From: DASQFI01 sp035633215
Lineage (GTDB): Bacteria > Acidobacteriota > Vicinamibacteria > Vicinamibacterales > SCN-69-37
Assembly (NCBI GenBank): GCA_035633215.1
Contig: DASQFI010000054.1
Span: 62,001-126,000 of the forward strand
DNA length: 64,000 nucleotides
Direction: 5' to 3'
Shown here: positions 16,586 through 24,969 of the stretch, in pieces
Position numbering within the stretch: the first letter of the stretch is position 1
Layout of the letters: the number at the start of each line of letters is the position of its first letter
Notes under the pieces: model-generated
Told to the model about the DNA's origin: nothing
What the model saw: the letters and a program-made list of their open reading frames with translations, nothing else
Databases searched by the model: none
Program-made: the position numbers and the translations under genes

Positions 16586-18205
16586 GTGTCCTTCCGGCAG
16601 GTGCAGTACAAGGTAGCGACGGAGTCATCGGAATTCGAGCAGATCTTCCAGCTCGCCTATGACACCTTCGTAGAGGAAATCCCACAGCACCAGCCCAACC
16701 CGGACCGCCGGCACGTTGACCGGTTCCACGACGAGAACACGTACCTCATCGCGATGGACGGGGACGAGGTCGTGGGGATGCTCACGATTCGGGGTGAGCG
16801 GCCATTTTCGCTCGACGAGAAGCTGGGGAATGTCGATCCGTATCTGCCCGCGGGCCGAAGCGTTTGCGAGCTGCGCCTTCTGGCCGTTCGGCGCGACTAC
16901 CGGCGGGGGACCGTCTTCCGGGGACTGATCGACTTGCTCGTCACGCATGGGCGGGCGCGCGGGTTCGACCTCGCAATCATTTCCGGCACTTTGCGACAGG
17001 AGAAGCTGTACGGCCATCTCGGCTTCGTGCCGTTTGCCCGGAGAATTGGGACCGCCGAAGCGCCCTTCCAGCCGATGTATCTGACGTTCGAGGCGTTCCA
17101 GGCCAAGGCGCCGACGATTGCCGCCGCGGCCGGCGAGCCGATCAGCTTCCTGCCGGGGCCCGTCCCGCTCGCGCGCGACGTCCGCGCGGCCTTCGAGCGG
17201 CTGCCGGTCTCGCACCGGAACGGCCAGTTCAAGGAAGAGTTCGCGCGCACCAAGTCCGGTCTCTGCCGCCTGGCGAACGCGCCGGACGTCCAGATCCTGC
17301 TTGGCACGGGCACCCTTGCCAACGACGTCGTGGCCGCCCAGCTCACCCTGCTCGGCGGCCCGGGCGTCGTGCTGAGCAACGGCGAATTCGGCGAACGGCT
17401 GATCGATCACGCCCGGCGTATGCGCCTCGAGCACGAGGCGGTCGAGTTCGAGTGGGGCCGCCTCTTCGACGCTCGCGAGATCGAGCGCGCCGTCGAGCGG
17501 GTCCAGGCCAAATGGCTGTGGGCCGTCGCGAGCGAGACCTCGACCGGCATGTTGAACGATCTCCACATGCTGAAGTCGATCGCCCTCCGGCACGGCCTCG
17601 CGTTGTGCCTCGATTGCGTCAGCGCCATCGGCGCGGTCCCCATCGATCTGAGCGGCGTGTACCTCGCGTCCGGCGCAAGCGGCAAGGCGCTGGCCGCGCT
17701 GCCGGGCCTGTCGTTCGTCTACCACGCCTACGACGTCGTCCCGGAACCCACGCGGCTGCCTCGCTACCTCGATCTCGGCTACTACGCCGACAAGGAAGGG
17801 ATCCCGTTCACGCATTCGTCGAATCTCGTGGCCGCGCTCGCCGCGGCGCTCGGCCGGTTCAACACCAACGAGCCGTTCGAGCAGGTGGCCGCGCTGTCAC
17901 GCTGGCTACGTCCGAGGCTGCGCGAGCTGGGCCTGCCGATTCTGGTCGACGATGAGCACGCGACGCCCGCGGTGGTGACCATTCCGCTGCCGCCGTCCCG
18001 CAGTGCGATCGCCCTCGGCGATCGGCTCCAGCGTCACGGCCTGCTCGTGGCGTACCAGAGCGAGTACCTCGAGCGCCGCAACTGGTTCCAGATCGGGCTG
18101 ATGGGCCATTGCTCGCAAGCTCACCTCGAGCGGCTGGTCGGAGCGCTCGCGCGAATCTTGACGTCCGGCCGAGCGATGTCTCAAGCTCTGCAACTGAGAA
18201 CTTGA
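16586..18205 (+). CDS. GNAT/FeeM-like acyltransferase fused to a class-V aminotransferase
   Basis: A 539-residue two-domain protein. Residues about 5-170 resemble GNAT proteins of the LuxI/FeeM (N-acyl amino acid synthase) branch: VDRFHDENTYLIA, VVGMLTIRG and CELRLLAVRRDYR follow the order of that fold. Residues about 185-530 are a class-V PLP aminotransferase: ISFLPGPVP start, LLGTGTLAND, ETSTGML, LDCVSAIGA and the PLP lysine in ASGKALAALPG (Lys367). Domain calls are from visible motifs; substrates are unknown. The pairing suggests making an amine and acylating it. The C-terminal QLRT comes from a repeat word. A terminator follows at 18241. Confidence 0.78.
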   Translation: MSFRQVQYKVATESSEFEQIFQLAYDTFVEEIPQHQPNPDRRHVDRFHDENTYLIAMDGDEVVGMLTIRGERPFSLDEKLGNVDPYLPAGRSVCELRLLAVRRDYRRGTVFRGLIDLLVTHGRARGFDLAIISGTLRQEKLYGHLGFVPFARRIGTAEAPFQPMYLTFEAFQAKAPTIAAAAGEPISFLPGPVPLARDVRAAFERLPVSHRNGQFKEEFARTKSGLCRLANAPDVQILLGTGTLANDVVAAQLTLLGGPGVVLSNGEFGERLIDHARRMRLEHEAVEFEWGRLFDAREIERAVERVQAKWLWAVASETSTGMLNDLHMLKSIALRHGLALCLDCVSAIGAVPIDLSGVYLASGASGKALAALPGLSFVYHAYDVVPEPTRLPRYLDLGYYADKEGIPFTHSSNLVAALAAALGRFNTNEPFEQVAALSRWLRPRLRELGLPILVDDEHATPAVVTIPLPPSRSAIALGDRLQRHGLLVAYQSEYLERRNWFQIGLMGHCSQAHLERLVGALARILTSGRAMSQALQLRT

Positions 18206-18240
18206 GTCGAGAATGCGTCTCGAGACCGAGACCTTGGGTG

Positions 18241-18273
18241 AAACGCAAGACATGAGCTTCATGTCTCGTTTTT
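18241..18273 (+). terminator. rho-independent terminator
   Basis: AGACATGA (18248-18255) pairs with TCATGTCT (18259-18266) over a three-base loop. The stem is extended by AAACG/CGTTT across a small bulge and followed by five T residues. It lies 35 bases after the GNAT-aminotransferase stop. Confidence 0.8.
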
Positions 18274-18302
18274 GAATGACACCTGCACGCCTGGAGCATC
18301 GT

Positions 18303-19757
18303 ATGACGCGTCACCGATTTTTTGTCGCCTCCGCCCTGTGGGCGGCGCTGACTCTCGTCACCCCGCTCTCCGCCGACAAGCCGTTGTTCACCGACGCGTA
18401 CTCGCCGGCCGAGTTTGCCGCCCACCGCGCCGCGGTCATGGCCAGGATCGGGGATGGCGTGGCCATCGTGACCGGCGCGAACGAAAGGCCCGACTACGAG
18501 AAGTTCAAGCAGAACAAGCAGTTTTTCTACCTCTGCGGCGTCGAGGTGCCGCGGGCGATTCTGCTCGTCGACGGGCGCGCCAAGGCATCCACGCTTTTCC
18601 TCCCGCCGCACTCGAACCTCGAAGGCTCCGAGGGGCCGCTCCTTGGGCCCGACGAGGAAGCGCGCAAGCTGACGGGCGTCGAGAAGGTCGCCGAACGCTC
18701 CACGTTCGACGCGACGGTGAAAGCGCTCGCCGCCGAGGGGCGGACGATCTACGTGCCGTTCAGGCAGGAGTCGATCGGGGCGGTGGCGACCGATCGCGTG
18801 CGGTCATTCGAGCGCGCGTCGCAGCAGGATCCGTGGGATGGCCGCTCGTCGAAGGAGATGGTGTTCAAGGAAAAGGTCCAGGCCATTGCGACCCGGTCGG
18901 AGGTCATGGACCTCGATCCGATCCTGGATCGGCTGCGCCTCGTGAAGAGCCCCGCGGAGATCGCACTGATTCGCGAAGCGACGCGGCAGGCGAGCCTGGG
19001 CATTCTCGAAGGGATGAAGTCGGCCAAGGTCGGCATGTACGAATACGAGATCGAAGCGGTCGCCGACTACATCTTCAAGCGGCACAACGGCATGGGGATC
19101 GGCTACTTCGCGCTCGTTGCGACCGGGACGAACGCCGCGTGGCCGCACTATCACGTCGCGCAGTCGAAGCTGGCTGACGGCGATCTGGTGCTCTTCGACT
19201 ACGCGCCGGAGTACAAGTACTACACCTCGGACGTCACGCGGATGTTCCCGGCCAACGGCAAATTCACCCCGCGACAGCGTGAGATGTACGGCGTCTACGT
19301 GAAGCTCTACCAGGCGCTGATGTCGTCGATCGGACCCGGGCAGGCCGCCGATCGCCTGAAGGTCGCGCACCAGAAGATGACGAAGATTCTCGAGACGTTC
19401 ACGTTCACCGATCCGAAGGTCAAGGAAGCGGCCACCAGCTTCGTGGCCCGCTACGCGACCGCGCGCAACAGCTACGGCCACTGGGTCGGCCTCGAGGTCC
19501 ACGACGTCAGTGGCGGGCCGTTCGACGGCGTTTACAAGCCGGGCATGGTCTTTTCGATCGAGCCGGCCCTCACGATTCGCGACGAGCGCGTCTACATCCG
19601 GCTCGAGGACGTGATCATCATCACCGAGACCGGCTACGAGAATCTGTCGGCCGGGCTGCCGATGGAAATCGACGAGATCGAGAAGATGATGGCCGAGCCC
19701 GGCATCGCCGACCTGTGGAAGGGCCCGCCCGCCGGCCTCGCGCCGGTTCGGCGGTGA
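18303..19757 (+). CDS. secreted M24B Xaa-Pro aminopeptidase
   Basis: A 484-residue metallopeptidase that removes an N-terminal residue preceding proline. A signal peptide (RHRFFVASALWAALTLVTPLSA) is followed by an N-terminal creatinase-like domain (about 30-205) and the pita-bread catalytic domain. The two-metal ligands are visible: Asp in LFDYAPEY, Asp in TSDVTRMF, His in GHWVGLEVHD, Glu in SIEPAL and Glu in IRLEDVI. ATG 18303 begins the signal peptide. It complements the S9 and M14 peptidases in degrading proline-rich peptides outside the cytosol. Confidence 0.92.
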   Translation: MTRHRFFVASALWAALTLVTPLSADKPLFTDAYSPAEFAAHRAAVMARIGDGVAIVTGANERPDYEKFKQNKQFFYLCGVEVPRAILLVDGRAKASTLFLPPHSNLEGSEGPLLGPDEEARKLTGVEKVAERSTFDATVKALAAEGRTIYVPFRQESIGAVATDRVRSFERASQQDPWDGRSSKEMVFKEKVQAIATRSEVMDLDPILDRLRLVKSPAEIALIREATRQASLGILEGMKSAKVGMYEYEIEAVADYIFKRHNGMGIGYFALVATGTNAAWPHYHVAQSKLADGDLVLFDYAPEYKYYTSDVTRMFPANGKFTPRQREMYGVYVKLYQALMSSIGPGQAADRLKVAHQKMTKILETFTFTDPKVKEAATSFVARYATARNSYGHWVGLEVHDVSGGPFDGVYKPGMVFSIEPALTIRDERVYIRLEDVIIITETGYENLSAGLPMEIDEIEKMMAEPGIADLWKGPPAGLAPVRR

Positions 19758-19768
19758 GCCCGCGGCCT

Positions 19769-19885
19769 GCAGGAACGTGAGAACGGTCCTCGGGCCGGTT
19801 CTCACTCTCTCGCAGAGCAAAACATTGGGAAGCTCGGACTCGGCGGAATTGAGCAATGGGCTCACGGCAGGAACGTGAGAACGGC
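19769..19885. repeat. direct pair of GCAGGAACGTGAGAACGG, related to the 6056 element
   Basis: GCAGGAACGTGAGAACGG occurs at 19769-19786 and again at 19868-19885, each followed by a CCTCGGG-like string. GGTTCTCACTCTCTCGCAGAG lies between. The GTGAGAACGG core matches the terminal repeat of the 6056-6164 element. The second copy contains the GTG start codon of the downstream gene. Confidence 0.65.
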
Positions 19886-22058
19886 CCTCGGGCTCGCGGC
19901 GCTCGCCGCCGTCTTCGTCGTCAAACTCTCGGTGCTCCTGACGCTCGGCCATCACCCGCTGCTCGTGCCGGCGGGGGAGCTCGACGGCGCCTACTACTTT
20001 CACTTTGCCAGACAGGCCGCCGCCGGCGACTGGTGGCTCGCCGACGCCGCCAGTTTTTTCGGCCGCCCGGCGCCCGCCTTCTTCATCTCGCCGCTCTACA
20101 TCTACGTCCTCGCGCTGTTCTTGAAGCTGGGCGGCGGATCGCTCGAGGCGGCCCGGTTCGGCCAGATCGTGCTCGGCACGGCCGCGGTCGGTTTGCTGGC
20201 ATTGACGGCGCACCGATGGTACGGGACGCGCGCGGCCTGGATCGCCGGCGGGCTCGCCGCGTTCTGCGGCCTGTTCACGTTCTACGAAGTGCTGATTCTC
20301 CAAGCCGCGCTCGAACCGTTTCTCACGGCGCTGGATCTGTACGTCCTGACGTGGGCGCTGACGGGTGTAGGCCGGCCCTTCAGGGCCGGCGACACGCCGG
20401 GGCGAAAGCCCCGGCCTACACGTACCGCTGTTCCTTTTCTCCTCGCCGGCGCGGCGCTTGGCCTGCACGCCCTGAACCGGCCGAACATGCTGATCGTGTT
20501 CGCCGGGCTGGCCGTGCTGTTCGTCGCGCGGATTGGGCTCCAAATCCGCGGCCGAGGCGGATTGGGAACCCAATCCGCCCTCGGCGCGGTCGCCTTGATG
20601 CTGGGCGGCGTGCTCGCGATTTCTCCGGCGACATACCGTAATTGGCGCGTGGCCCATGAGTTCGTGCCGATCTCGTCCCATGGCGGCTGGAATTTTCTTG
20701 CCGGCAACGGGCCGCAGGCCGACGGCACGTACACGACCCCGATGAACCTGACCCCGAGCGTCGCGGGCCAGTGGGTTGGCGCGGCGGATGTCGTACGCCA
20801 GGCCGTCGGACACGAGCCGTCAGCGCGCGAAGTATCGGGCTTTTTCTTCGGCAAGGCCTTTGAGTGGATTCGAAGCCATCCGCGCGAGGAGCTTCGGCTG
20901 ATCGCCCGCAAGCTACGGTACGCCCTGAGCGCGACGTTCCTCACACTCAACCACAGTTTTCCGTTTTTCGCGCGCGATCTCCCGGGCCCGCTGACGGCCC
21001 TCGCCGTCGGACCGGCGCTGATCATCCCGCTGGGGCTGGTGGGACTTGTCGTCGCGCGCCCGCGTGAACGATCCGGATATTGGATTTGGGCCGCTTACAT
21101 TCCGCTCGCGATCGTGTCGGTTGTGGCCTTCTACGTCGCCGCCCGGTACCGCTTGCCGTATCAAGTCGCGCTCACCGTTGCGGCTGGTGGCGGGGCCGCG
21201 TGGATGATCGATCGGCTCCGCGACCGCGCCTGGCAACCGCTCGGTCTGGCGGTCGCTGCCACCGCGGCGCTCGCGGCGTTCGTCGCCTGGCCGACCGGAC
21301 TCGACGACGGACGAGCGGAGGAGCAGGTGAGGATGGGCCTGTCGGAGATCCGGGCGGGGCGTACGACGGAAGGGGAGGCGTGGATTCAGCGCGCCACCAC
21401 CCGTCACGGTCATCAGGGCGTCGTCCACGTTCGGGTCGGGCAGCTTTATGAAAGCCGGGATCAGCTGGCGGCCGCGCTGGAGCACTACAAGCAGGCGGCC
21501 GCGCTCGACCCAAAAGAGACCTCGGTGCAGTTCGTGACCGGCCGTGCGCTCTTTGCCGCCGGCAAGGACCAGGACGCACTGGCACCGCTTGAAGCCGCGC
21601 GAGCGGGTCGCGAGCGTGATGCGGCGACGCAGTTGCTCGTTCTTGCGTTTACGCGACTGGGCCGACATCAAGATGCCAATCGCGTCGTGCGCGATCTCGA
21701 TCCGAATCGATGGACTGCGGAGATCGCGCGCGAGTTTGCCGGCGCGGTCGGCCAGCTCGGACGAGTCGATCTCAGCATTCCAGCCTGGCGGCGGGCTGCC
21801 GAGGTGAGCGGCAGGCCGCACGACTACGACCGGCTCGGGCTGGCGTGGGCGGTGATCGGCCGGTACCCCGACGCGGTGGCCGCGTTCTCGGAGGCGGTGC
21901 GTCGCGATCCGAAATCAGCGCCGATCAGGCTGAACTACGCGGTCGCGCTCGCCTCGGCCGGGCGGCCGGATCTCGGACGACGCCAGGCTGAGGAAGCGCT
22001 GAAGCTGGATCCAAGTTACGTGCGGGCAAAGCAGTTTCTGGCGAGCCTCGGGCGATAG
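19875..22058 (+). CDS. GT-C type membrane glycosyltransferase with C-terminal TPR repeats
   Basis: A 727-residue protein: residues 1-470 hold about ten transmembrane helices in the pattern of the PMT/ArnT (GT39/GT83) fold, with an early acidic loop (GELDGAYYFHFA), and residues about 490-727 are tetratricopeptide repeats (for example AALEHYKQAAALDPKE). Such enzymes move sugars from polyprenyl carriers outside the membrane. Two palindromic repeats lie inside the frame without breaking it (about residues 164-183 and 218-235), both in loops. The GTG start lies in a repeat copy. A strong terminator follows the stop. Confidence 0.8.
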   Translation: MRTALGLAALAAVFVVKLSVLLTLGHHPLLVPAGELDGAYYFHFARQAAAGDWWLADAASFFGRPAPAFFISPLYIYVLALFLKLGGGSLEAARFGQIVLGTAAVGLLALTAHRWYGTRAAWIAGGLAAFCGLFTFYEVLILQAALEPFLTALDLYVLTWALTGVGRPFRAGDTPGRKPRPTRTAVPFLLAGAALGLHALNRPNMLIVFAGLAVLFVARIGLQIRGRGGLGTQSALGAVALMLGGVLAISPATYRNWRVAHEFVPISSHGGWNFLAGNGPQADGTYTTPMNLTPSVAGQWVGAADVVRQAVGHEPSAREVSGFFFGKAFEWIRSHPREELRLIARKLRYALSATFLTLNHSFPFFARDLPGPLTALAVGPALIIPLGLVGLVVARPRERSGYWIWAAYIPLAIVSVVAFYVAARYRLPYQVALTVAAGGGAAWMIDRLRDRAWQPLGLAVAATAALAAFVAWPTGLDDGRAEEQVRMGLSEIRAGRTTEGEAWIQRATTRHGHQGVVHVRVGQLYESRDQLAAALEHYKQAAALDPKETSVQFVTGRALFAAGKDQDALAPLEAARAGRERDAATQLLVLAFTRLGRHQDANRVVRDLDPNRWTAEIAREFAGAVGQLGRVDLSIPAWRRAAEVSGRPHDYDRLGLAWAVIGRYPDAVAAFSEAVRRDPKSAPIRLNYAVALASAGRPDLGRRQAEEALKLDPSYVRAKQFLASLGR
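20365..20421. repeat. in-frame Y-shaped GTGTAGG...CCTACAC palindromic element
   Basis: A 57-bp element (19 codons). The outer arms GTGTAGGCC and GGCCTACAC pair, enclosing two hairpins: GCCGGCCCT/AGGGCCGGC (20371-20390) and CCGGGGC/GCCCCGG with a GAAA loop (20397-20414). It lies inside the GT-C gene and encodes GRPFRAGDTPGRKPRPT. The same two-hairpin architecture is found between genes at 52362-52415. Confidence 0.85.
20527..20579. repeat. in-frame tandem GCGGATT palindromes
   Basis: Two adjacent hairpins, CGCGGATT/AATCCGCG (20527-20550) and GGCGGATTGGG/CCCAATCCGCC (20556-20579), lie inside the GT-C gene and encode LQIRGRGGLGTQSA. The word family recurs between genes at 33311-33349, 62740-62823 and 63793-63820. 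Confidence 0.82.
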
Positions 22059-22063
22059 CGACG

Positions 22064-22112
22064 ACCTCGGGTTTCGTTTGACGGTTTTTGTAAAACGAAA
22101 CCCGAGGTTTTT
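22064..22112 (+). terminator. CCTCGGGTTTCG hairpin terminator, copy 1
   Basis: ACCTCGGGTTTCGTTT (22064-22079) pairs perfectly over 16 bases with 22093-22108 around a 13-base loop, ending in a run of five T. It lies five bases after the GT-C gene stop and between convergent genes. Sister hairpins are at 33738-33784 and 46579-46628. Confidence 0.88.
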
Positions 22113-22116
22113 CTGT

Positions 22117-24876
22117 CTAGAAGTCAGCGCGGAACGACAGGATGAACCGCCGGGGAGGCGCCCACTCGGAGCCTTGTCCAAAGCGGGCGTTCGGCTGATT
22201 CGTCGTCTGCGCCGCGCTGAACAGATCGGTCGCACAGGCGTAATCGGTTCCACACACCGCGAACGCGGCCCCTGCGGGACGGATCCGGGGATCCAGATAC
22301 TGGCGCTGATCGACATTCAGCGACGTGAGATTTCCGAACAGGTTCAACACGCGCCCCTCGATCGAGATTCTGGTGCGGCCGCTGACTGGCACCCGGTACG
22401 CCGCCAGCAGATCGAGGTTCGTCCACGCCTCGTTTCTCCGGGATCCCGCCTGTTCCAGGTACCGCCGCAGCCCGTTGTCCCAGTCGATGCCGCGGGCGGC
22501 CCATGTCGCGCCGCTCTGCGCGCGGAGATACCCGCCGAGTGTCAGGTTCGGAAGCCTCGGCGGAGCGTACGACCCGAACACTTTGAAGACGTGCGGGCGA
22601 TCCTGGCTGAGCGGTCCGTTCCGGTAGCGGTCCTGCACGAACTCGCCCGGGCCGTCCTGAATCGCCGACGAGGTGTTGAATACGGCCCCTGAGGCGTAGT
22701 CGAGGTCGAAGTTCCCTTCGAGGCGGCTCCACGAATAGCTGGTCGACAGCGCCCAGTTGTTCGCGAGGCGGCGCGAAAGTTCAATTGTGAGCGAGCGGTA
22801 CTTGCGTTCCGCGCCCGTCAGCTGCGCTGCGTGAAACGGTCCCGTCGCCGGAAGCGACGTCGGAATATCCTCGATGAAATCGAACGTCTCACGATTGATG
22901 AAGAAAATGTCCAGGCCCCACGTTCTCATCAGCGGCGTGCCGTAGCCCACGAGCCACTCATCCGTGTACGTCGGCTTGAGACCGGCGTCGATCGTCTTGT
23001 TGGTCGTGCTCGCGCGGGGAATGTCCGAGATCAGCACACCGGTCGCCCGATTGAACAGCGCGTCGTTGGTGAACAGCCGGGAGGGCGCGAGCGAGCGCGC
23101 GCTGCTCTTCTGGTCCATCGCGTAATAACGGCCCCAGTTGGCGTACGCCTTGTCCCCCTGCCCTTTCCGCAGCTGATAGTTCAGGCCGAGGCGCGGCTGG
23201 ATTTCGTCGCCGAAGCCGAACGTCAGGAACGTGTTCTTCTGCGCCAGGACCTGCGAGAATTCGTCCCGGTTCAGCAGCAGTCCCGCGTTCACGACGAGCC
23301 GCGAGCCGATCGAGATGTTGTCTTGAACGAAGAGGCTGTAGGTACGACCCGGCGACTCCTGTGCAGGTTGCTCCGGATAGTAGTTTGCTTGGATCTGCGA
23401 GCCGCCGGTGCCGACGATCGAAATGAGGCCCCATCCATTCGACTTGCGGTCGAGCGTCTCGGACCCCTCCTCGAAACCGAATCCCGCCTTCAGCTCGTGA
23501 GCCGTGGTCCCCAGGTCGAAGAACTGATTGAACGAGGCGCGGAACTCGTCGCGCTTGTAGTCCACCTGCTCCGATCGGAAGTTCCAGACGCCGCGCGTCA
23601 CCGGAGATGGCCCCGTCGTGTCGCTGAACTGGCCCATGCTCGCGAGATCGTTGGGGTTCCACGTGGGCTGGAAGCCGAGATCCGTGAGCGGCAGGTTCGT
23701 GGCGTTCTCCTCCATGTGGATGTAGCGCGCCTCGAGGATGGTGCGGTTCAAGAGGAACCAGTTCCAGGTGATCGTCGCGACCTTCGTATCCGACTCGGTG
23801 TTCATTGCCACCGAGGCCGCCTGGGTGTTGCCGATCCCGCAGAACTCGCAGTCGCTCGGCCGATACCGGAAACCCCCGTTGATGAGCATCGTCGGCGTCG
23901 GCTGCCCCGTAACCTTCCCGAAGAGTTCATCCGTCCGGACGGTCCGATCGGGGACAGCCCCCAACTGGTTGGTTCGACCGGTGGTCTTGACACGGCTCCA
24001 CAACGCCGACCCGTAAAAGAAGAGGCGATCCTTGAGGAGCGGACCGCCGAGACTGCCGGACCCGAAGGTCCGGTCGATCGTGTTGTCGATCTTGACGACC
24101 TCCCCGGCGGTGTTCAGGGTGTTCTCGGCGGCGCCGAACGAACGTGGCCGCAGCTCGAGGTTGGCAATGCCGTGAAATACGTTGGTGCCGGATCGGCTGA
24201 CGGCGTTGGTCACGAAGCCCGACGCGCGTCCGAACTCGGCCGTGATGGCGCCCCGCTTGATGTTGAATTCGGCGATGTCGAGGCCGTTGACCTCTGTGGA
24301 CAAGTAGCCAAACCCGGGGTTGGTGATGTCGACTCCGTCTATCAGGTATTTGTTGTCCTGCCGGCTGCCGCCTCCCGAAGGGGCAAAGCTGTTGTTGTCG
24401 GCCACGCCGGGGATCAGCTGGAAGAGACCCGAATAATTCTTTTGCAGCGGCAGCGCCTCGATCTCCGCAGCTTTGTAGTTGAAGTTGACCTCGGTCGACT
24501 TCACATTGACGACCGGCGTGGCCGCGGTGACCGTCAGCGCCTCCGAGGTCGTCACGCCGATCGTGAGATCGAGCTGCGTGTCGCGGTCGATGTCGACGAC
24601 GACGGCGCGCACAGCTTTGCCGAAACCGGTTTGTTCGACCTGCACGGTGTACTGCCCAGGCAGCAGCACTGGGAAGCGATAGATTCCGTTGGCGTCCGAT
24701 TTAACAGTGCGGCCGGCCGGAAGCTGGTCGCCCGAGATACGCACCGTGGCGCCCGGAATAACTGAGCCGGTCTGGTCGAGAATGACGCCGGACACCGATC
24801 CCGTCTGCTGTGCGAGCGCGGCGGCTGGAACAAGCAGGTAGGCGCCGAAAATCAGAAAGACGAACTTCTGACGCAT
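22117..24876 (-). CDS. TonB-dependent receptor with carboxypeptidase-like domain
   Basis: A 919-residue outer membrane transporter. A signal peptide (MRQKFVFLIFGAYLLVPAAALA) precedes a CarboxypepD-regulatory-like fold (about 25-110, GSVIPGATVRIS), a plug domain (about 120-235) and a long beta-barrel ending in FRADF, a typical outer membrane C-terminus. ATG 24876 has a GGAGG Shine-Dalgarno five bases upstream; the frame opens a little earlier. It probably imports or binds an oligomeric substrate using TonB energy. No lipoprotein partner is adjacent; glucokinase lies next upstream on the same strand. Confidence 0.9.
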   Translation of the reverse strand: MRQKFVFLIFGAYLLVPAAALAQQTGSVSGVILDQTGSVIPGATVRISGDQLPAGRTVKSDANGIYRFPVLLPGQYTVQVEQTGFGKAVRAVVVDIDRDTQLDLTIGVTTSEALTVTAATPVVNVKSTEVNFNYKAAEIEALPLQKNYSGLFQLIPGVADNNSFAPSGGGSRQDNKYLIDGVDITNPGFGYLSTEVNGLDIAEFNIKRGAITAEFGRASGFVTNAVSRSGTNVFHGIANLELRPRSFGAAENTLNTAGEVVKIDNTIDRTFGSGSLGGPLLKDRLFFYGSALWSRVKTTGRTNQLGAVPDRTVRTDELFGKVTGQPTPTMLINGGFRYRPSDCEFCGIGNTQAASVAMNTESDTKVATITWNWFLLNRTILEARYIHMEENATNLPLTDLGFQPTWNPNDLASMGQFSDTTGPSPVTRGVWNFRSEQVDYKRDEFRASFNQFFDLGTTAHELKAGFGFEEGSETLDRKSNGWGLISIVGTGGSQIQANYYPEQPAQESPGRTYSLFVQDNISIGSRLVVNAGLLLNRDEFSQVLAQKNTFLTFGFGDEIQPRLGLNYQLRKGQGDKAYANWGRYYAMDQKSSARSLAPSRLFTNDALFNRATGVLISDIPRASTTNKTIDAGLKPTYTDEWLVGYGTPLMRTWGLDIFFINRETFDFIEDIPTSLPATGPFHAAQLTGAERKYRSLTIELSRRLANNWALSTSYSWSRLEGNFDLDYASGAVFNTSSAIQDGPGEFVQDRYRNGPLSQDRPHVFKVFGSYAPPRLPNLTLGGYLRAQSGATWAARGIDWDNGLRRYLEQAGSRRNEAWTNLDLLAAYRVPVSGRTRISIEGRVLNLFGNLTSLNVDQRQYLDPRIRPAGAAFAVCGTDYACATDLFSAAQTTNQPNARFGQGSEWAPPRRFILSFRADF

Positions 24877-24969
24877 GAGTCCTCCATCCTTCACTGTGGA
24901 GAGCAACGCCAACCGGGCCACGGGCGTCGTCTCGCTTGGCCGCGATGCTATGGCCGGGAACCGGGCAAG

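Noticed and set aside
18804..20813. 669-codon minus-strand frame across the M24 peptidase and GT-C gene
   Set aside because: It spans two well-supported plus-strand genes and their junction, and its product has no recognisable domain.
22831..24765. 644-codon plus-strand open frame antisense to the first TonB receptor
   Set aside because: Composition is Arg/Glu/Val-rich with no motif or plausible start, and the receptor on the other strand is complete from signal peptide to barrel end.
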